DNA from: Erythrobacter sp. SG61-1L
GTDB lineage: Bacteria; Pseudomonadota; Alphaproteobacteria; Sphingomonadales; Sphingomonadaceae
DNA length: 64,000 nucleotides
Assembly: GCF_001305965.1 (NCBI RefSeq)
Contig: NZ_JXQC01000003.1
Coordinates: forward strand, 1,727,633-1,791,632
Direction: 5' to 3'
In this document: positions 48,221-56,410 of the stretch, piece after piece
How the letters are laid out: every line of letters begins with the position of its first letter
Position numbering within the stretch: the first letter of the stretch is position 1
Notes under the pieces: generated by a model
What the model saw: the letters and a program-made list of their open reading frames with translations, nothing else
Databases searched by the model: none
What the model was told of the DNA's origin: nothing
Translations under genes and position numbers: made by a program

Positions 48221-49396
48221 ATGTTCGGATCAATCTATATCGGGCTGAGCGGCCTGAATGCCTATTCCGAGGGGCTCAAGACCGTCAGCAATAACGTCAG
48301 CAACCTCAACACCACGGGCTTCAAGGCGTCGGAAGTCAGCTTCTCGGACGTCTATGGGTCCGGCAGTTCGGGCGGACTGGATTATACCTCTTCCGGCGGC
48401 CAGGCGGGCCACGGCGTCAGCCTCGACGACATTGCGCTCAATTTCGGACAGGGCGAATTGCGCCAGACCGATCGCGACCTCGATCTCGCGATCGACGGGG
48501 GCGGCTTCTTCGTGCTGCTGGACGGTAGCCAGACGCTCTATACGCGCACTGGCAGCTTTGCGGTGGACGATGACGGCTACATCGTCCTTTCGGGCACGGA
48601 TTACCGGCTCGCAGTGCTGGACAATAGCGGCCGTCCGGTCAGCCTGAACATTGATGCCGCACGGACCAGCCCGCCGGAAGAAACCACGAAGATCACCTTT
48701 GCGGACAATCTCTCCTCCACGGCCACGGAATACACCATCGCCGATGTCAAAGTGTATGACGAGCGTGGCGAACAGCACTTGTGGACGCTGAAATTCACAC
48801 GCGAAGAGACTGTTTTCGACGAATGGACTCTCAAGGTCACAGACGGAACAGGAGCAGAGATCGGCACCGAAACGCTGAAATTTCTGGCGGGGATCGCCGA
48901 TCCTACCACCCGCACGCTGACCTTCACGGAAGGGTCCAGTGGCCTGTCGGTGGACTTCGATTTCAGCGCGGTGAATTCCTATTCTTCCGGCTCCGTCAGT
49001 TCGCTGCGCGCAGCCGATGTGGATGGCCATGGCACCGGGTCCGTCACCAGGCTGGCAGTCAACGCCAAGGGCCAATTGGAAATCGCCTATAGTAACGAGG
49101 AAACGAAGGAACTCGGTGCCATTGCGCTGGCGGACTTCCGCGATCCGCAGAAGCTGGAACAGCGCAGCAGCGGGCTGTTCGCCCATAATGGCTTCGGCCA
49201 GGTGCAATACCTTTCCGCGGAAGACAGCCGCGTCGGCACGATCCTCAGTCGCCGGCTGGAAGCCTCGAACGTCGATCTGGGATCGCAATTTGCCGAACTG
49301 ATCCTGATCCAGCGCGGTTTCCAGGCCTCGTCGCAGATTATCAGCGTTTCCAATGACATGATCCAGCAGCTCTTCGGCATCAGAGGCCAGGGATGA
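48221..49396 (+). CDS. flgE: Flagellar hook protein FlgE
   Basis: 391 residues. Starts SIYIGLSGLNAYSEGLKTVSNNVSNLNTTGFKASEVSF, with LRQTDRDLDLAIDGGGFFVLLDGSQTLYTRTGSF at about residues 78-112, and ends LEASNVDLGSQFAELILIQRGFQASSQIISVSNDMIQQLFGI. These are the core-domain hallmarks of FlgE. A mid-size variable D1/D2 part lies between. It polymerises as the hook outside the cell, so this system is built to assemble an external hook. Confidence 0.93.
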   Translation: MFGSIYIGLSGLNAYSEGLKTVSNNVSNLNTTGFKASEVSFSDVYGSGSSGGLDYTSSGGQAGHGVSLDDIALNFGQGELRQTDRDLDLAIDGGGFFVLLDGSQTLYTRTGSFAVDDDGYIVLSGTDYRLAVLDNSGRPVSLNIDAARTSPPEETTKITFADNLSSTATEYTIADVKVYDERGEQHLWTLKFTREETVFDEWTLKVTDGTGAEIGTETLKFLAGIADPTTRTLTFTEGSSGLSVDFDFSAVNSYSSGSVSSLRAADVDGHGTGSVTRLAVNAKGQLEIAYSNEETKELGAIALADFRDPQKLEQRSSGLFAHNGFGQVQYLSAEDSRVGTILSRRLEASNVDLGSQFAELILIQRGFQASSQIISVSNDMIQQLFGIRGQG

Positions 49397-50145
49397 GCGG
49401 CACGCCGACTCTCTGGTTGCCGGAAAGTGCGCTGCTGGATGCCCGCACGGCCGGGCAGGCAGTGCGCTGTATTCAGGAATGGGCAGGCGAATGGTGCGCT
49501 TCCGCACAGCCGGACCTGCCACCGCGCTGGGAGCAAATCGAGCCGGGCGCCCTGGGGTTTGCCGCCGCCTATCGTGGCCGTGGTTTCCGGCTGACACTGC
49601 GCCAAGATGGACGGTTGGCACTCGCCTCGCTCTTGCTCGGCCGAAACCTGAGCGCGGGCGATCTGCGAACCGCTCAAGATCGCGCGGTGATCGACTACCT
49701 GTTGGACAAGGCCATGGGCGCACTCGGCGCGAAGCTCGATACAGCCCTGCCGGATGCTCGGGAGGCAGAGGGCGATTGTTTCGGCCTGCCCGTCCTCTCC
49801 GCAAGCGGTGAAACTCTGATGCGGATCGAGGCCGGAAGGGGATTGCTGGCCGCATTGGCGCTCGGCTGGGCGGGATCACCCCGCAGGCGCCCGCCTCTGC
49901 CTGCCCGCAGGCCTGCCCTTGCACCGCAAGGCCTGCGCCTGTCTGCCCGGCTGGGCACGAGCAGACTCAGCTTGCCGCAGATCGAAGCGCTGGAGGCCGG
50001 TGACGTGCTGACGCTCGACACGGCGCTCTCCGCCCCGCTCGACGCATTGATCGACGATGTCTCAGCCGCCACTGGCGCCCTTGGCCTGATAGCGAGCGAA
50101 AGCGGCATCCAGTTCCAGCTCACAAGGCCCGCAACCCAATGGTAG
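49393..50145 (+). CDS. SpoA-domain protein in the fliM position, YscQ/HrcQ-like
   Basis: 250 residues. The C-terminal 80 (LRLSARLGTSRLSLPQIEALEAGDVLTLDTALSAPLDALI) form a SpoA (FliM/FliN C-terminal) domain. The rest does not show FliM features: there is no N-terminal EIDALL-type CheY-binding peptide and no recognisable CheC-like middle domain. The start (LWLPESALLDARTAGQAVRCIQEW) and overall size recall the T3SS sorting-platform protein YscQ/HrcQ. It overlaps flgE (ATGA) and fliN (7 bp). Probably the C-ring or platform subunit of this system. Confidence 0.68.
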   Translation: MSGTPTLWLPESALLDARTAGQAVRCIQEWAGEWCASAQPDLPPRWEQIEPGALGFAAAYRGRGFRLTLRQDGRLALASLLLGRNLSAGDLRTAQDRAVIDYLLDKAMGALGAKLDTALPDAREAEGDCFGLPVLSASGETLMRIEAGRGLLAALALGWAGSPRRRPPLPARRPALAPQGLRLSARLGTSRLSLPQIEALEAGDVLTLDTALSAPLDALIDDVSAATGALGLIASESGIQFQLTRPATQW

Positions 50146-50417
50146 ACGACGATACCGCGATTTCCGCCCAGACCGCCCCCGCCGAGCTTCCCACCCGGCT
50201 GATCGACCATGTCGAAGTGGATGTGGAAGTGATCCTGGGCGAGGCCCGTGTTTCAGTCGCGCAATTATCCGCCCTGTCGACCGGCGACCTTGTGCCGGTC
50301 GATCGCCAGCTTGGCGAAGCTGCCGAAATCCGCGTGAACGGCCGCGTAATCGCCCGCGGAGAAATCGTCAGCGTGGACGACAAATACGCGATCCGCATCA
50401 CCGAGATCGGCGGATAG
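50139..50417 (+). CDS. fliN: Flagellar C-ring protein FliN
   Basis: 92 residues. The SpoA domain fills almost all of it: VEVDVEVILGEARVSVAQLSALSTGDLVPVDRQLGEAAEIRVNGRVIARGEIVSVDDKYAIRITEI. It forms the lower C ring or sorting platform and contacts FliH. Typical length and well conserved. Confidence 0.9.
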   Translation: MVDDDTAISAQTAPAELPTRLIDHVEVDVEVILGEARVSVAQLSALSTGDLVPVDRQLGEAAEIRVNGRVIARGEIVSVDDKYAIRITEIGG

Positions 50418-50418
50418 C

Positions 50419-50781
50419 ATGCCGCGCATCGCCGCCATTGCCCTGTTACTTGCCTTGCCTGCGCCTGCTGTCGCGCAAGGTTTGACAGGAGGTTCTGCGC
50501 CGGATGTTCCCTGGCTGAGACTGGTGCTGGCCTTCGCATTCTGCATTGCCGTCGCCTTTGGCGCTGTGCTGCTGTTGCGGCGGCACCAGCGCGGCGGCGG
50601 GCCGGTTTTGCCAATCGCCCTGCTGGAACGACGCACCGGTGGCCCGGCAAGGCGCCTCAGCGTGATTGAAACCCGCCGGGCAAGCCCCAACGGTGATCTG
50701 TGTCTGGTGGAGTGCGATGGCGAGACATGGCTGCTTGTCCTCACTCCGGCTGGCACCACGGTTCTGAAAGGGCCGCAATGA
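50419..50781 (+). CDS. fliO: Flagellar export-gate assembly protein FliO
   Basis: 120 residues. A signal-like start ending at PAVAQG is followed by one membrane helix (VPWLRLVLAFAFCIAVAFGAVLLL, about residues 29-53), then a small cytoplasmic domain (RRLSVIETRRASPNGDLCLVECDGETWLLVLTPAGTTVL) as in FliO. It aids FliP ring assembly. Placed between fliN and fliP as usual. Confidence 0.82.
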   Translation: MPRIAAIALLLALPAPAVAQGLTGGSAPDVPWLRLVLAFAFCIAVAFGAVLLLRRHQRGGGPVLPIALLERRTGGPARRLSVIETRRASPNGDLCLVECDGETWLLVLTPAGTTVLKGPQ

Positions 50782-51497
50782 TGCGCCCTGGTCGACCAAT
50801 CCTTTGGGGGATTGCTGTGTGTGCCGCAGCCACGGCCAGCCCTGCATTCGCTGCCACTGCGGCAGGCGGACAAACGACGGAAGCCGTGCGGATCGCTGTG
50901 ATCCTGGCCGTGCTGGCGGTCATCCCCGCACTTCTGATCAGCACCACCAGCTTCATCCGCATCGTGGTGGTTCTGGCCATGGTCCGCCACGCATTCGGCA
51001 TGCCGCAGACGCCGCCCAACGCGGTGCTGACCAGCCTCGCCCTGTTCATGACCGCCTTTGTCATGGGTCCAACGCTCACCGAAGTGAACCAGAAGGGCCT
51101 CCAACCGCTGCTGAACGGCACACAGGAGCTGACACAGGCCATTGACGGGGGCTCTGGCCCGCTGCGCGATTTCATGCTGGCCCACACGCGCGAGAGCGAC
51201 CTTGAAATGGTCTATCGCATGTCAGGCAGCCCCCTTCCCGCCACGCCGCAGGATGTCGAACTGCTGAAGCTGACGCCCGCCTTCATGCTCAATGAACTGC
51301 GAGTTGCCTTCACCATCGGCTTCGTGATCCTGCTGCCCTTCCTGCTGATCGATCTGGTGGTGGCCAGCATCCTGCTGTCGCTGGGCATGATGATGGTGCC
51401 CCCGGCAACCATCTCGCTGCCGGTCAAAGTCCTGATGTTCGTGCTGATCGACGGCTGGAGCCTCGTGCTGGAAGGGTTGCTCGGCAGTTTTACATGA
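50778..51497 (+). CDS. fliP: Flagellar export-gate protein FliP
   Basis: 239 residues with a signal peptide (ends PAFAA) and four membrane helices. Diagnostic blocks: TSFIRIVVVLAMVRHAFGMPQTPPNAVLTSLALFMTAFVMGPT and the C-terminal FLLIDLVVASILLSLGMMMVPPATISLPVKVLMFVLIDGW. It builds the core of the export gate. fliQ, fliR and flhB, which normally follow, are absent here; a sigma factor gene comes next. Start ATGs at 50778 and 50781. Confidence 0.94.
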   Translation: MMRPGRPILWGIAVCAAATASPAFAATAAGGQTTEAVRIAVILAVLAVIPALLISTTSFIRIVVVLAMVRHAFGMPQTPPNAVLTSLALFMTAFVMGPTLTEVNQKGLQPLLNGTQELTQAIDGGSGPLRDFMLAHTRESDLEMVYRMSGSPLPATPQDVELLKLTPAFMLNELRVAFTIGFVILLPFLLIDLVVASILLSLGMMMVPPATISLPVKVLMFVLIDGWSLVLEGLLGSFT

Positions 51498-52255
51498 CGG
51501 TGCGCAGATCAGGCGGCCGCAGGGACGCTCTGCGAGGCGTGGACCTGCTGCTGCAGCCTGATCGTGTGGAAGCCGCCCTGTGGCGCCATTTCGCACAGGC
51601 GCGCAGTCAGGAAGGCCGCCAGCGGCTGTTCGAGCATTATCGGCCTTTTGCAGCCCAACTCGCCGCCCGGCAATTCACTCGCCGGGCACCCGGCAATTAC
51701 GATCGCGGCGATGTGGAGCAATTGGCTTATGAAGCGCTGATCCAGTCGATTGAGCGTTTCGAGGCCGTGCGTGGTGTGCCTTTCGAGGCATTCGCCCGCA
51801 TCCGTATCAACGGCCATATCGCCAATCACCTTGGGCAGGCGAGCGAAGCGGCAGCCTATTATCGTTTCCGCCAGCGCGTGGAGCGCGATCGGCTGAAATC
51901 GCTGCAACAGGGGCAGGACGCCATTTCCGATCCCATCGCGGCCCTGTCTGCCCTTTCCGCCACAATCGCGCTGGGGCTGATGCTGGAAGGGGACCGGGCG
52001 CGGGAAATGGAGGAAGTGGCCGATCCTGCCCCTACGCCCTATGAAAGCCTCGCCTGGCGGGAATTGCAGGGCCGGGTTCGCGATCTGATGGATAGCCTGC
52101 CCGAACGGGAGGCATTCGTGATCGGCCAGCACTACCGCAACGGCGTGAGCTTTCAGCAGATCGCCCTGCTGATGGGCATCAGCAAGGGGCGCGTATCGCA
52201 AATTCACAAAGCCGCGCTGGACAGGCTCCGGGGGCTGGCGGCAAAACTGCGCTAG
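51494..52255 (+). CDS. fliA: Flagellar sigma factor FliA (sigma-28 type)
   Basis: 253 residues. Region 2 is visible in LFEHYRPFAAQLAARQF through EALIQSIERFEAVRGVPFEAFARIRINGHI (about residues 40-110), and region 4 in LMDSLPEREAFVIGQHYRNGVSFQQIALLMGISKGRVSQIHKAALDRLRGL (about 200-248). It should direct RNA polymerase to late flagellar promoters. Being inside the structural operon links hook-basal-body expression to it. No flgM anti-sigma gene was recognised. ATGA overlap with fliP. Confidence 0.85.
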   Translation: MTVRRSGGRRDALRGVDLLLQPDRVEAALWRHFAQARSQEGRQRLFEHYRPFAAQLAARQFTRRAPGNYDRGDVEQLAYEALIQSIERFEAVRGVPFEAFARIRINGHIANHLGQASEAAAYYRFRQRVERDRLKSLQQGQDAISDPIAALSALSATIALGLMLEGDRAREMEEVADPAPTPYESLAWRELQGRVRDLMDSLPEREAFVIGQHYRNGVSFQQIALLMGISKGRVSQIHKAALDRLRGLAAKLR

Positions 52256-52266
52256 GAGAAGTGAAG

Positions 52267-52836
52267 ATGGAATTATGCGGCGACGAAGATATGGCTTTGC
52301 TGGTCAGGCAGATGCAGGCCAGCGATACGGAGGATCTGGCCGCAGTTGACGCCATGCTGAAGCGGTTTCCCCAAGATCCGCGGCTGCACTTCATGCGCGG
52401 ATCGATCCTTGCGGGGCGCAAGCCGCCGCAGGAAGCTCATGCAGCCTTGGCCCGCGCGGTGGAACTGGCGCCTGACTTCGCCATTGCCCGCTATCAACTC
52501 GGCTTCTTCGAACTGACGTCGGGCGAGGTGGACAAGGCGCTTTCAAGCTGGGGCCCGCTCATGCGCCTGCCGGAAGATTCCTATCTGCGCAAATTCGTGG
52601 AGGGGCTGACCCATCTGGTGCGCGACGAGTTCGAACCAGCCCTTGCCCGTATGCGCGAAGGGATCGCGCTCAACCGGGAAAACGAGCCGCTCAATGGCGA
52701 CATTCGCCTGCTGATGGCCGAATGCGAAAGGGCGATGAAGTCCGGCGGCGCGGCGGCTTCCGAGGGCGAGGAATCCGATCTGTCGGCCACGTCCCTGCTG
52801 CTCGGCCAGTTCTCCGGCGGACCCACCCGGCACTGA
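52267..52836 (+). CDS. TPR-like protein of the flagellar operon
   Basis: 189 residues from the ATG at 52267, chosen over the in-frame GTG at 52261 because GGAGAA is properly spaced from it. Helical repeat pattern: DPRLHFMRGSILAGRKPPQEAHAALARAVELAPDFAIARYQLGFFELTSGEVDKAL (about residues 35-90) is two TPR units. No signal peptide. It may act as a chaperone or scaffold. It is the penultimate gene of the operon. Exact role unknown. Confidence 0.75.
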   Translation: MELCGDEDMALLVRQMQASDTEDLAAVDAMLKRFPQDPRLHFMRGSILAGRKPPQEAHAALARAVELAPDFAIARYQLGFFELTSGEVDKALSSWGPLMRLPEDSYLRKFVEGLTHLVRDEFEPALARMREGIALNRENEPLNGDIRLLMAECERAMKSGGAAASEGEESDLSATSLLLGQFSGGPTRH

Positions 52837-52849
52837 CGGGGCGGAAGAA

Positions 52850-53200
52850 ATGACCCGCATCTCCAATGTCGATCAGGTGCTGTTGCTGCTTCGCGAGCAA
52901 TTGCAACGCCTCGACAAATCCTCCCGCTCCCGCAAGGGCAGCGCACCTTCCGCCAGCGGCCCTCAGCGCCGCCCGCCCGCCGCCGGGCGCGTGGAAGCCG
53001 TGCTGCGGACCGACGATCTCTCGGACGAAGACCTCGCCCGCACTCTGGTAACCGCTCTGCTGGTCGATGAATTCGGCGAGGGTGCAGCAAACGATCCAGC
53101 CTTCCAGCGCATGGCGAGCGAGGTTCACCGTATCATCGCGAGCGATCCGCAAGCGGCGGGGATGCTGGCCGAGGCGCTGAAGGGGGTGCGAGGGGCTTAG
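52850..53200 (+). CDS. Unknown small protein, last gene of the flagellar operon
   Basis: 116 residues. An N-terminal helix (ISNVDQVLLLLREQLQRLDKS) is followed by a basic, Ser/Pro-rich linker and a C-terminal helical domain (EDLARTLVTALLVDEFGEGAANDPAFQRMASEVHRIIASDPQAAGMLAEAL). No signal peptide or metal motif. Size and helices would suit an anti-sigma factor, an export chaperone or a rod-associated protein, but I do not recognise it. It follows the TPR gene after 13 bp. Confidence 0.65.
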   Translation: MTRISNVDQVLLLLREQLQRLDKSSRSRKGSAPSASGPQRRPPAAGRVEAVLRTDDLSDEDLARTLVTALLVDEFGEGAANDPAFQRMASEVHRIIASDPQAAGMLAEALKGVRGA

Positions 53201-53226
53201 GGGTGTGCGGAGGCTGTTTGGGGTGG

Positions 53227-53586
53227 CTAGCGGGCGTTTGTCACATCATCCGTGTTGTCGGCTATTCTGCCTCGATATTTGAAGTCCGGTTGATCCATGT
53301 CCTGCCCACAGTCGCTCCAGCGCAGGGAAGAGGCGTCAACAACTTCGCCACCCATGTGTGCCACAAAGGCGGCAGTAAGCGCGGCTTTGTGACGGCTATA
53401 TTCGGGCAGGTTTGGATTAATGTTGTCTGCCAACAATAACCACTCGACAAATTGAGAAGCGTGAACAGGTCCGCTTGGAGGAATGAGCGTCGTAACATGA
53501 AGGCGCTGCCCGTGCTTCATGCACCCGCAGAAGCCCCAAACAACACACGATGTATGCATTAGAGCGTCGAAACCCGTCTTATTCAT
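53227..53586 (-). CDS. Hypothetical protein, 119 residues
   Basis: The sequence has a protein-like composition (PPSGPVHASQFVEWLLLADNIN, then HKAALTAAFVAHMGGEVVDASSLRWSD), unlike a random frame. Base use is less GC-rich than the flagellar genes just to the left. No domain is recognised. It converges with the flagellar operon. Could be a recently acquired orphan or a fragment. Confidence 0.45.
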   Translation of the reverse strand: MNKTGFDALMHTSCVVWGFCGCMKHGQRLHVTTLIPPSGPVHASQFVEWLLLADNINPNLPEYSRHKAALTAAFVAHMGGEVVDASSLRWSDCGQDMDQPDFKYRGRIADNTDDVTNAR

Positions 53587-53647
53587 CGGCTAGCTTTAGC
53601 TGGTCGAGCCAGTATCCGCTATGCTGTCGTCAGCAGACACCCCTTTC

Positions 53648-53667
53648 GCCCTTCGACAGGCTCAGCG
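53648..53667. repeat. Single copy of repeat family A overlapping the arsH stop
   Basis: GCCCTTCGACAGGCTCAGCG carries the family core. On the minus strand it supplies the TGA stop of arsH (53662-53664), so the element has inserted at, or been fused to, the gene's end. Confidence 0.6.
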
Positions 53668-54429
53668 GGAACGACTAGCCTGCCCAGCACTCCCGCCAGC
53701 CAGCCCCGCAGCCTCCACTGGGGTATCAACCGGCTCGCCGCGATCTTTTCGCTCGGAATAGCGGTCCACCAATTGCTCCGCATGGGGGCGCATCAGCACG
53801 GTGAAGCGGACCAGTTCCTCCATCACGTCCACGATACGGTCGTAATAGCTGGAGGGTTTCATCCGCCCCGCCTCGTCGAATTCCTCATAGGCTTTCGCCA
53901 CGCTCGACTGATTGGGGATCGTCACCATCCGCATCCAGCGGCCGAGGATACGCAGGCTATTCACGCTGTTGAAGCTCTGCGATCCGGCACAGACCTGCAT
54001 CACAGCGAGCGTGCGCCCCTGAGTGGGGCGCAGGCCCTTATAGGCGAGCGGCAGATGGTCGATCTGAGACTTCATCACCCCGGTGATCTGGCCATGTCGT
54101 TCCGGGCTGCACCACACCTGCCCTTCGGACCAGAGCGAATGCTCGCGCAGTTCATGCACCGCAGGGTGATCGTCCCCCGGCACCTGATCGGGCAGAGGCA
54201 GATCGGACGGGTCAAAAATCCGCGTTTCGCAGCCGAACAATTGCAACAATCGCGCAGCCTCTTCCACCGCCAGCCGCGAATAGGAGCGTTCGCGCAGCGA
54301 GCCATAAAGCAGCAGGATACGCGGCGGCGGATCGAGGGCGCCCAGCCCGGTTGCGGGCGAGCGGTGGAGATATTCCGGCTTCAGCGCCGGGAAGCTTACC
54401 GGATCGGGCAGGTCACGCAGGCGGTTCAT
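53662..54429 (-). CDS. arsH: ArsH, NADPH-dependent FMN reductase (organoarsenical resistance)
   Basis: 255 residues of the flavodoxin-like NADPH-FMN reductase family. Motifs are [25 protein letters not shown] (FMN phosphate loop, about residues 38-62), [29 protein letters not shown] and [29 protein letters not shown]. ArsH oxidises trivalent organoarsenicals. Its last 20 or so residues are low-complexity and end in a repeat element, so the tail may be non-native. The ATG overlaps the acr3 stop (TAATG). Last gene of the ars operon. Confidence 0.92.
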   Translation of the reverse strand: MNRLRDLPDPVSFPALKPEYLHRSPATGLGALDPPPRILLLYGSLRERSYSRLAVEEAARLLQLFGCETRIFDPSDLPLPDQVPGDDHPAVHELREHSLWSEGQVWCSPERHGQITGVMKSQIDHLPLAYKGLRPTQGRTLAVMQVCAGSQSFNSVNSLRILGRWMRMVTIPNQSSVAKAYEEFDEAGRMKPSSYYDRIVDVMEELVRFTVLMRPHAEQLVDRYSERKDRGEPVDTPVEAAGLAGGSAGQASRSR

Positions 54430-55502
54430 TATGTGCGCCCTCCATCCGGCATCGTATCGGCGAACCAGCGGCGGCCGATCCACAAGGCGACATTGACCAG
54501 CGCGATCAGCACCGGCACCTCCACCAGCGGGCCGATCACTGCCGCAAAGGCAACCGGCGAAGCGAGGCCGAAGGCCGCGATGGAAACCGCGATCGCCAGC
54601 TCGAAATTGTTCGACGCCGCCGTGAAGGACAGCGCCGTGGCGCGCGGATAATCGGCCCCCGCCAGTTTCGAGAGAACGAAGCTGAGCAGGAACATGGTGA
54701 CGAAGAAAATCACCAGCGGCACGCCCACTTTCACGGCGTCCATCGGCAGGGCCAGAATCTCTCCGCCCTTCAGGCTGAACATGGCGACGATAGTGAACAG
54801 CAGCGCGATAAGCGTGACCGGGCTGATCGCCGGCAGGAAGCGCTGATCGTACCAATCGCGGCCCTTACGGGCGATCAGTGTGCGCCGCACCAGATAGCCT
54901 GCCGCGAAGGGCACGCCCAGATAGGTCAGCACTGCCTTGGCGATAGTGGCGAATTCCACATTCACCACATGCGCCTCCAGCCCGAACACGGGCGGAAGCA
55001 CAGTCAACAGCAGCCATGCATAGGGCGTGTAGAAGAAGATCTGGAACAGCGAATTGAACGCCACCAGCCCGGTGACATATTGCGGATCGCCATGCGCCAG
55101 CTGGTTCCACACCAGCACCATGGCAATGCAGGGCGCGATGCCGATCAGGATCAGGCCCGTCATATATTCAGGCGAATTGCCAAGGAAGGTGACCGCCAGC
55201 GTGAACATCAGCGCGGGGCCGACGATCCAGGCCAGCAGGAAAGACAGACCCAGAATCCGCGTATCGCGGAACACCCGCCCCAGTTCCTCATATTTCACCT
55301 TCGCAAGCGGCGGGAACATCATCAGGATCAGGCCGATGGCGATGGGTATATTGGTGCTGCCCCATGAAAGTCTCTCGATAGCCCTGGGCAGCCCTTCAAA
55401 AGTCGATCCCAGCGCCACGCCCAGCGCCATGGCAAGGAATATCCACAAGGTGAGATAGCGATCGAGGAACGAAAGGCGTTCCCGCCCGGCAATTGCAGTC
55501 AT
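54429..55502 (-). CDS. acr3: Arsenite efflux permease Acr3
   Basis: 357 residues with ten membrane segments. Diagnostic blocks: [46 protein letters not shown] (holding the conserved Cys of Acr3, about residue 130) and [24 protein letters not shown]. It exports arsenite across the inner membrane, driven by proton motive force. The ATG at 55502 is preceded by GAGGGA. Lies 10 bp after arsC. Confidence 0.93.
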   Translation of the reverse strand: MTAIAGRERLSFLDRYLTLWIFLAMALGVALGSTFEGLPRAIERLSWGSTNIPIAIGLILMMFPPLAKVKYEELGRVFRDTRILGLSFLLAWIVGPALMFTLAVTFLGNSPEYMTGLILIGIAPCIAMVLVWNQLAHGDPQYVTGLVAFNSLFQIFFYTPYAWLLLTVLPPVFGLEAHVVNVEFATIAKAVLTYLGVPFAAGYLVRRTLIARKGRDWYDQRFLPAISPVTLIALLFTIVAMFSLKGGEILALPMDAVKVGVPLVIFFVTMFLLSFVLSKLAGADYPRATALSFTAASNNFELAIAVSIAAFGLASPVAFAAVIGPLVEVPVLIALVNVALWIGRRWFADTMPDGGRT

Positions 55503-55512
55503 GACGTGTCCC

Positions 55513-55947
55513 TCAGCCGGAAATGCGATTACCGGCGGCGTCCACCACCTGTTCGCCATCTTCCTTGGTGAAGGCGCCCTGCTGGGCAGGCAGCAGGTCC
55601 AGCACCTCTTCCGAAGGACGGCACAGCTTCACCCCCAAAGGCGAGACGACCAATGGGCGGTTGATCAGGATCGGATGCTCCATCATCGCATCGATCAGCT
55701 GGGCATCGGTCAGGCCCGGATTGCCAAGCCCAAGCTCGGCATAGGGCGTGCCTTTCTCGCGAAGCAGGGCGCGCGGGGCGATCCCTGCCCGCGCGATCAG
55801 CCCTTCCAGCATGGCGCGCGAAGGGGGCGTCTTGAGATATTCCACCACATGCGGCTCGATCCCTGCATTGCGGATCATGGCCAGCGTGTTGCGGGACGTG
55901 CCGCATTCGGGATTGTGATAGATCACGACGTCCATTTGGGTTTGCAT
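55513..55947 (-). CDS. arsC: Arsenate reductase ArsC (glutaredoxin-coupled)
   Basis: 144 residues. The active Cys is in [19 protein letters not shown] (about residue 15). The arsenate-contact arginines appear in [14 protein letters not shown] and LCRPSE. Reduces arsenate to arsenite with glutathione and glutaredoxin, feeding Acr3. Second gene of the ars operon; 3 bp after arsR. Confidence 0.93.
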   Translation of the reverse strand: MQTQMDVVIYHNPECGTSRNTLAMIRNAGIEPHVVEYLKTPPSRAMLEGLIARAGIAPRALLREKGTPYAELGLGNPGLTDAQLIDAMMEHPILINRPLVVSPLGVKLCRPSEEVLDLLPAQQGAFTKEDGEQVVDAAGNRISG

Positions 55948-55950
55948 CCT

Positions 55951-56280
55951 TCAGCAATAATCCAGTTCGGCCAGCAGCGGGCGGCACAATTCCGCATTCC
56001 CGCCGCAACAATCCTTCGCGAGATAGACCATCAGCGCACGCAGCCCCGCCAGATCGGCGCGATAGCGGATAGTGCGGCTCTGCCGCTCCGCGGTGACCAG
56101 GCGGGCGCGGGCAAGAATGGCCAGATGGGAGGAGAGCGTATTCGCCGGCACATCCAGCTTCTGCGCGATCTCGCCTGCAGGCAGCCCCTCAGGCTCATGC
56201 CTCACCAGCAGGCGAAACGCCTCCAGCCGGGTCTGCTGAGCAAGGGCCGAAAGGGCATCGAGCGCATCTAGCGAATCCAT
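55951..56280 (-). CDS. arsR: Arsenic-responsive repressor ArsR
   Basis: 109 residues from the ATG at 56280. The winged helix reads LPAGEIAQKLDVPANTLSSHLAILARARLV (about residues 33-62). Cys91, Cys92 and Cys99 near the C-terminus form an As(III) site like that of the A. ferrooxidans ArsR type, not the helix-3 CVC site of E. coli. It represses its own operon until arsenite binds. A longer in-frame start at 56352 would translate through the operator and is unlikely. Confidence 0.92.
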   Translation of the reverse strand: MDSLDALDALSALAQQTRLEAFRLLVRHEPEGLPAGEIAQKLDVPANTLSSHLAILARARLVTAERQSRTIRYRADLAGLRALMVYLAKDCCGGNAELCRPLLAELDYC

Positions 56281-56282
56281 AT

Positions 56283-56298
56283 TTCGAGAATTATCGAA
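56283..56298. promoter_or_regulatory. Probable ArsR operator
   Basis: TTCGAGAATTATCGAA is an inverted repeat of 5-bp arms with a 6-bp AT-rich centre, just upstream of arsR. A third TTTCGA follows at 56301-56306. Form and place match known ArsR sites. It is also in the divergent region shared with the dioxygenase gene at 56411. Confidence 0.75.
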
Positions 56299-56410
56299 TC
56301 TTTCGACATGCGCAAGCCCGGCGGCCGAAAGAATTTGAGCGCGGCCCATCAAGATAGGTCAGAGTTTCAAAGGCAAGTTCGCCGCCGGACATAATGGAGT
56401 GCGCCTGGCG

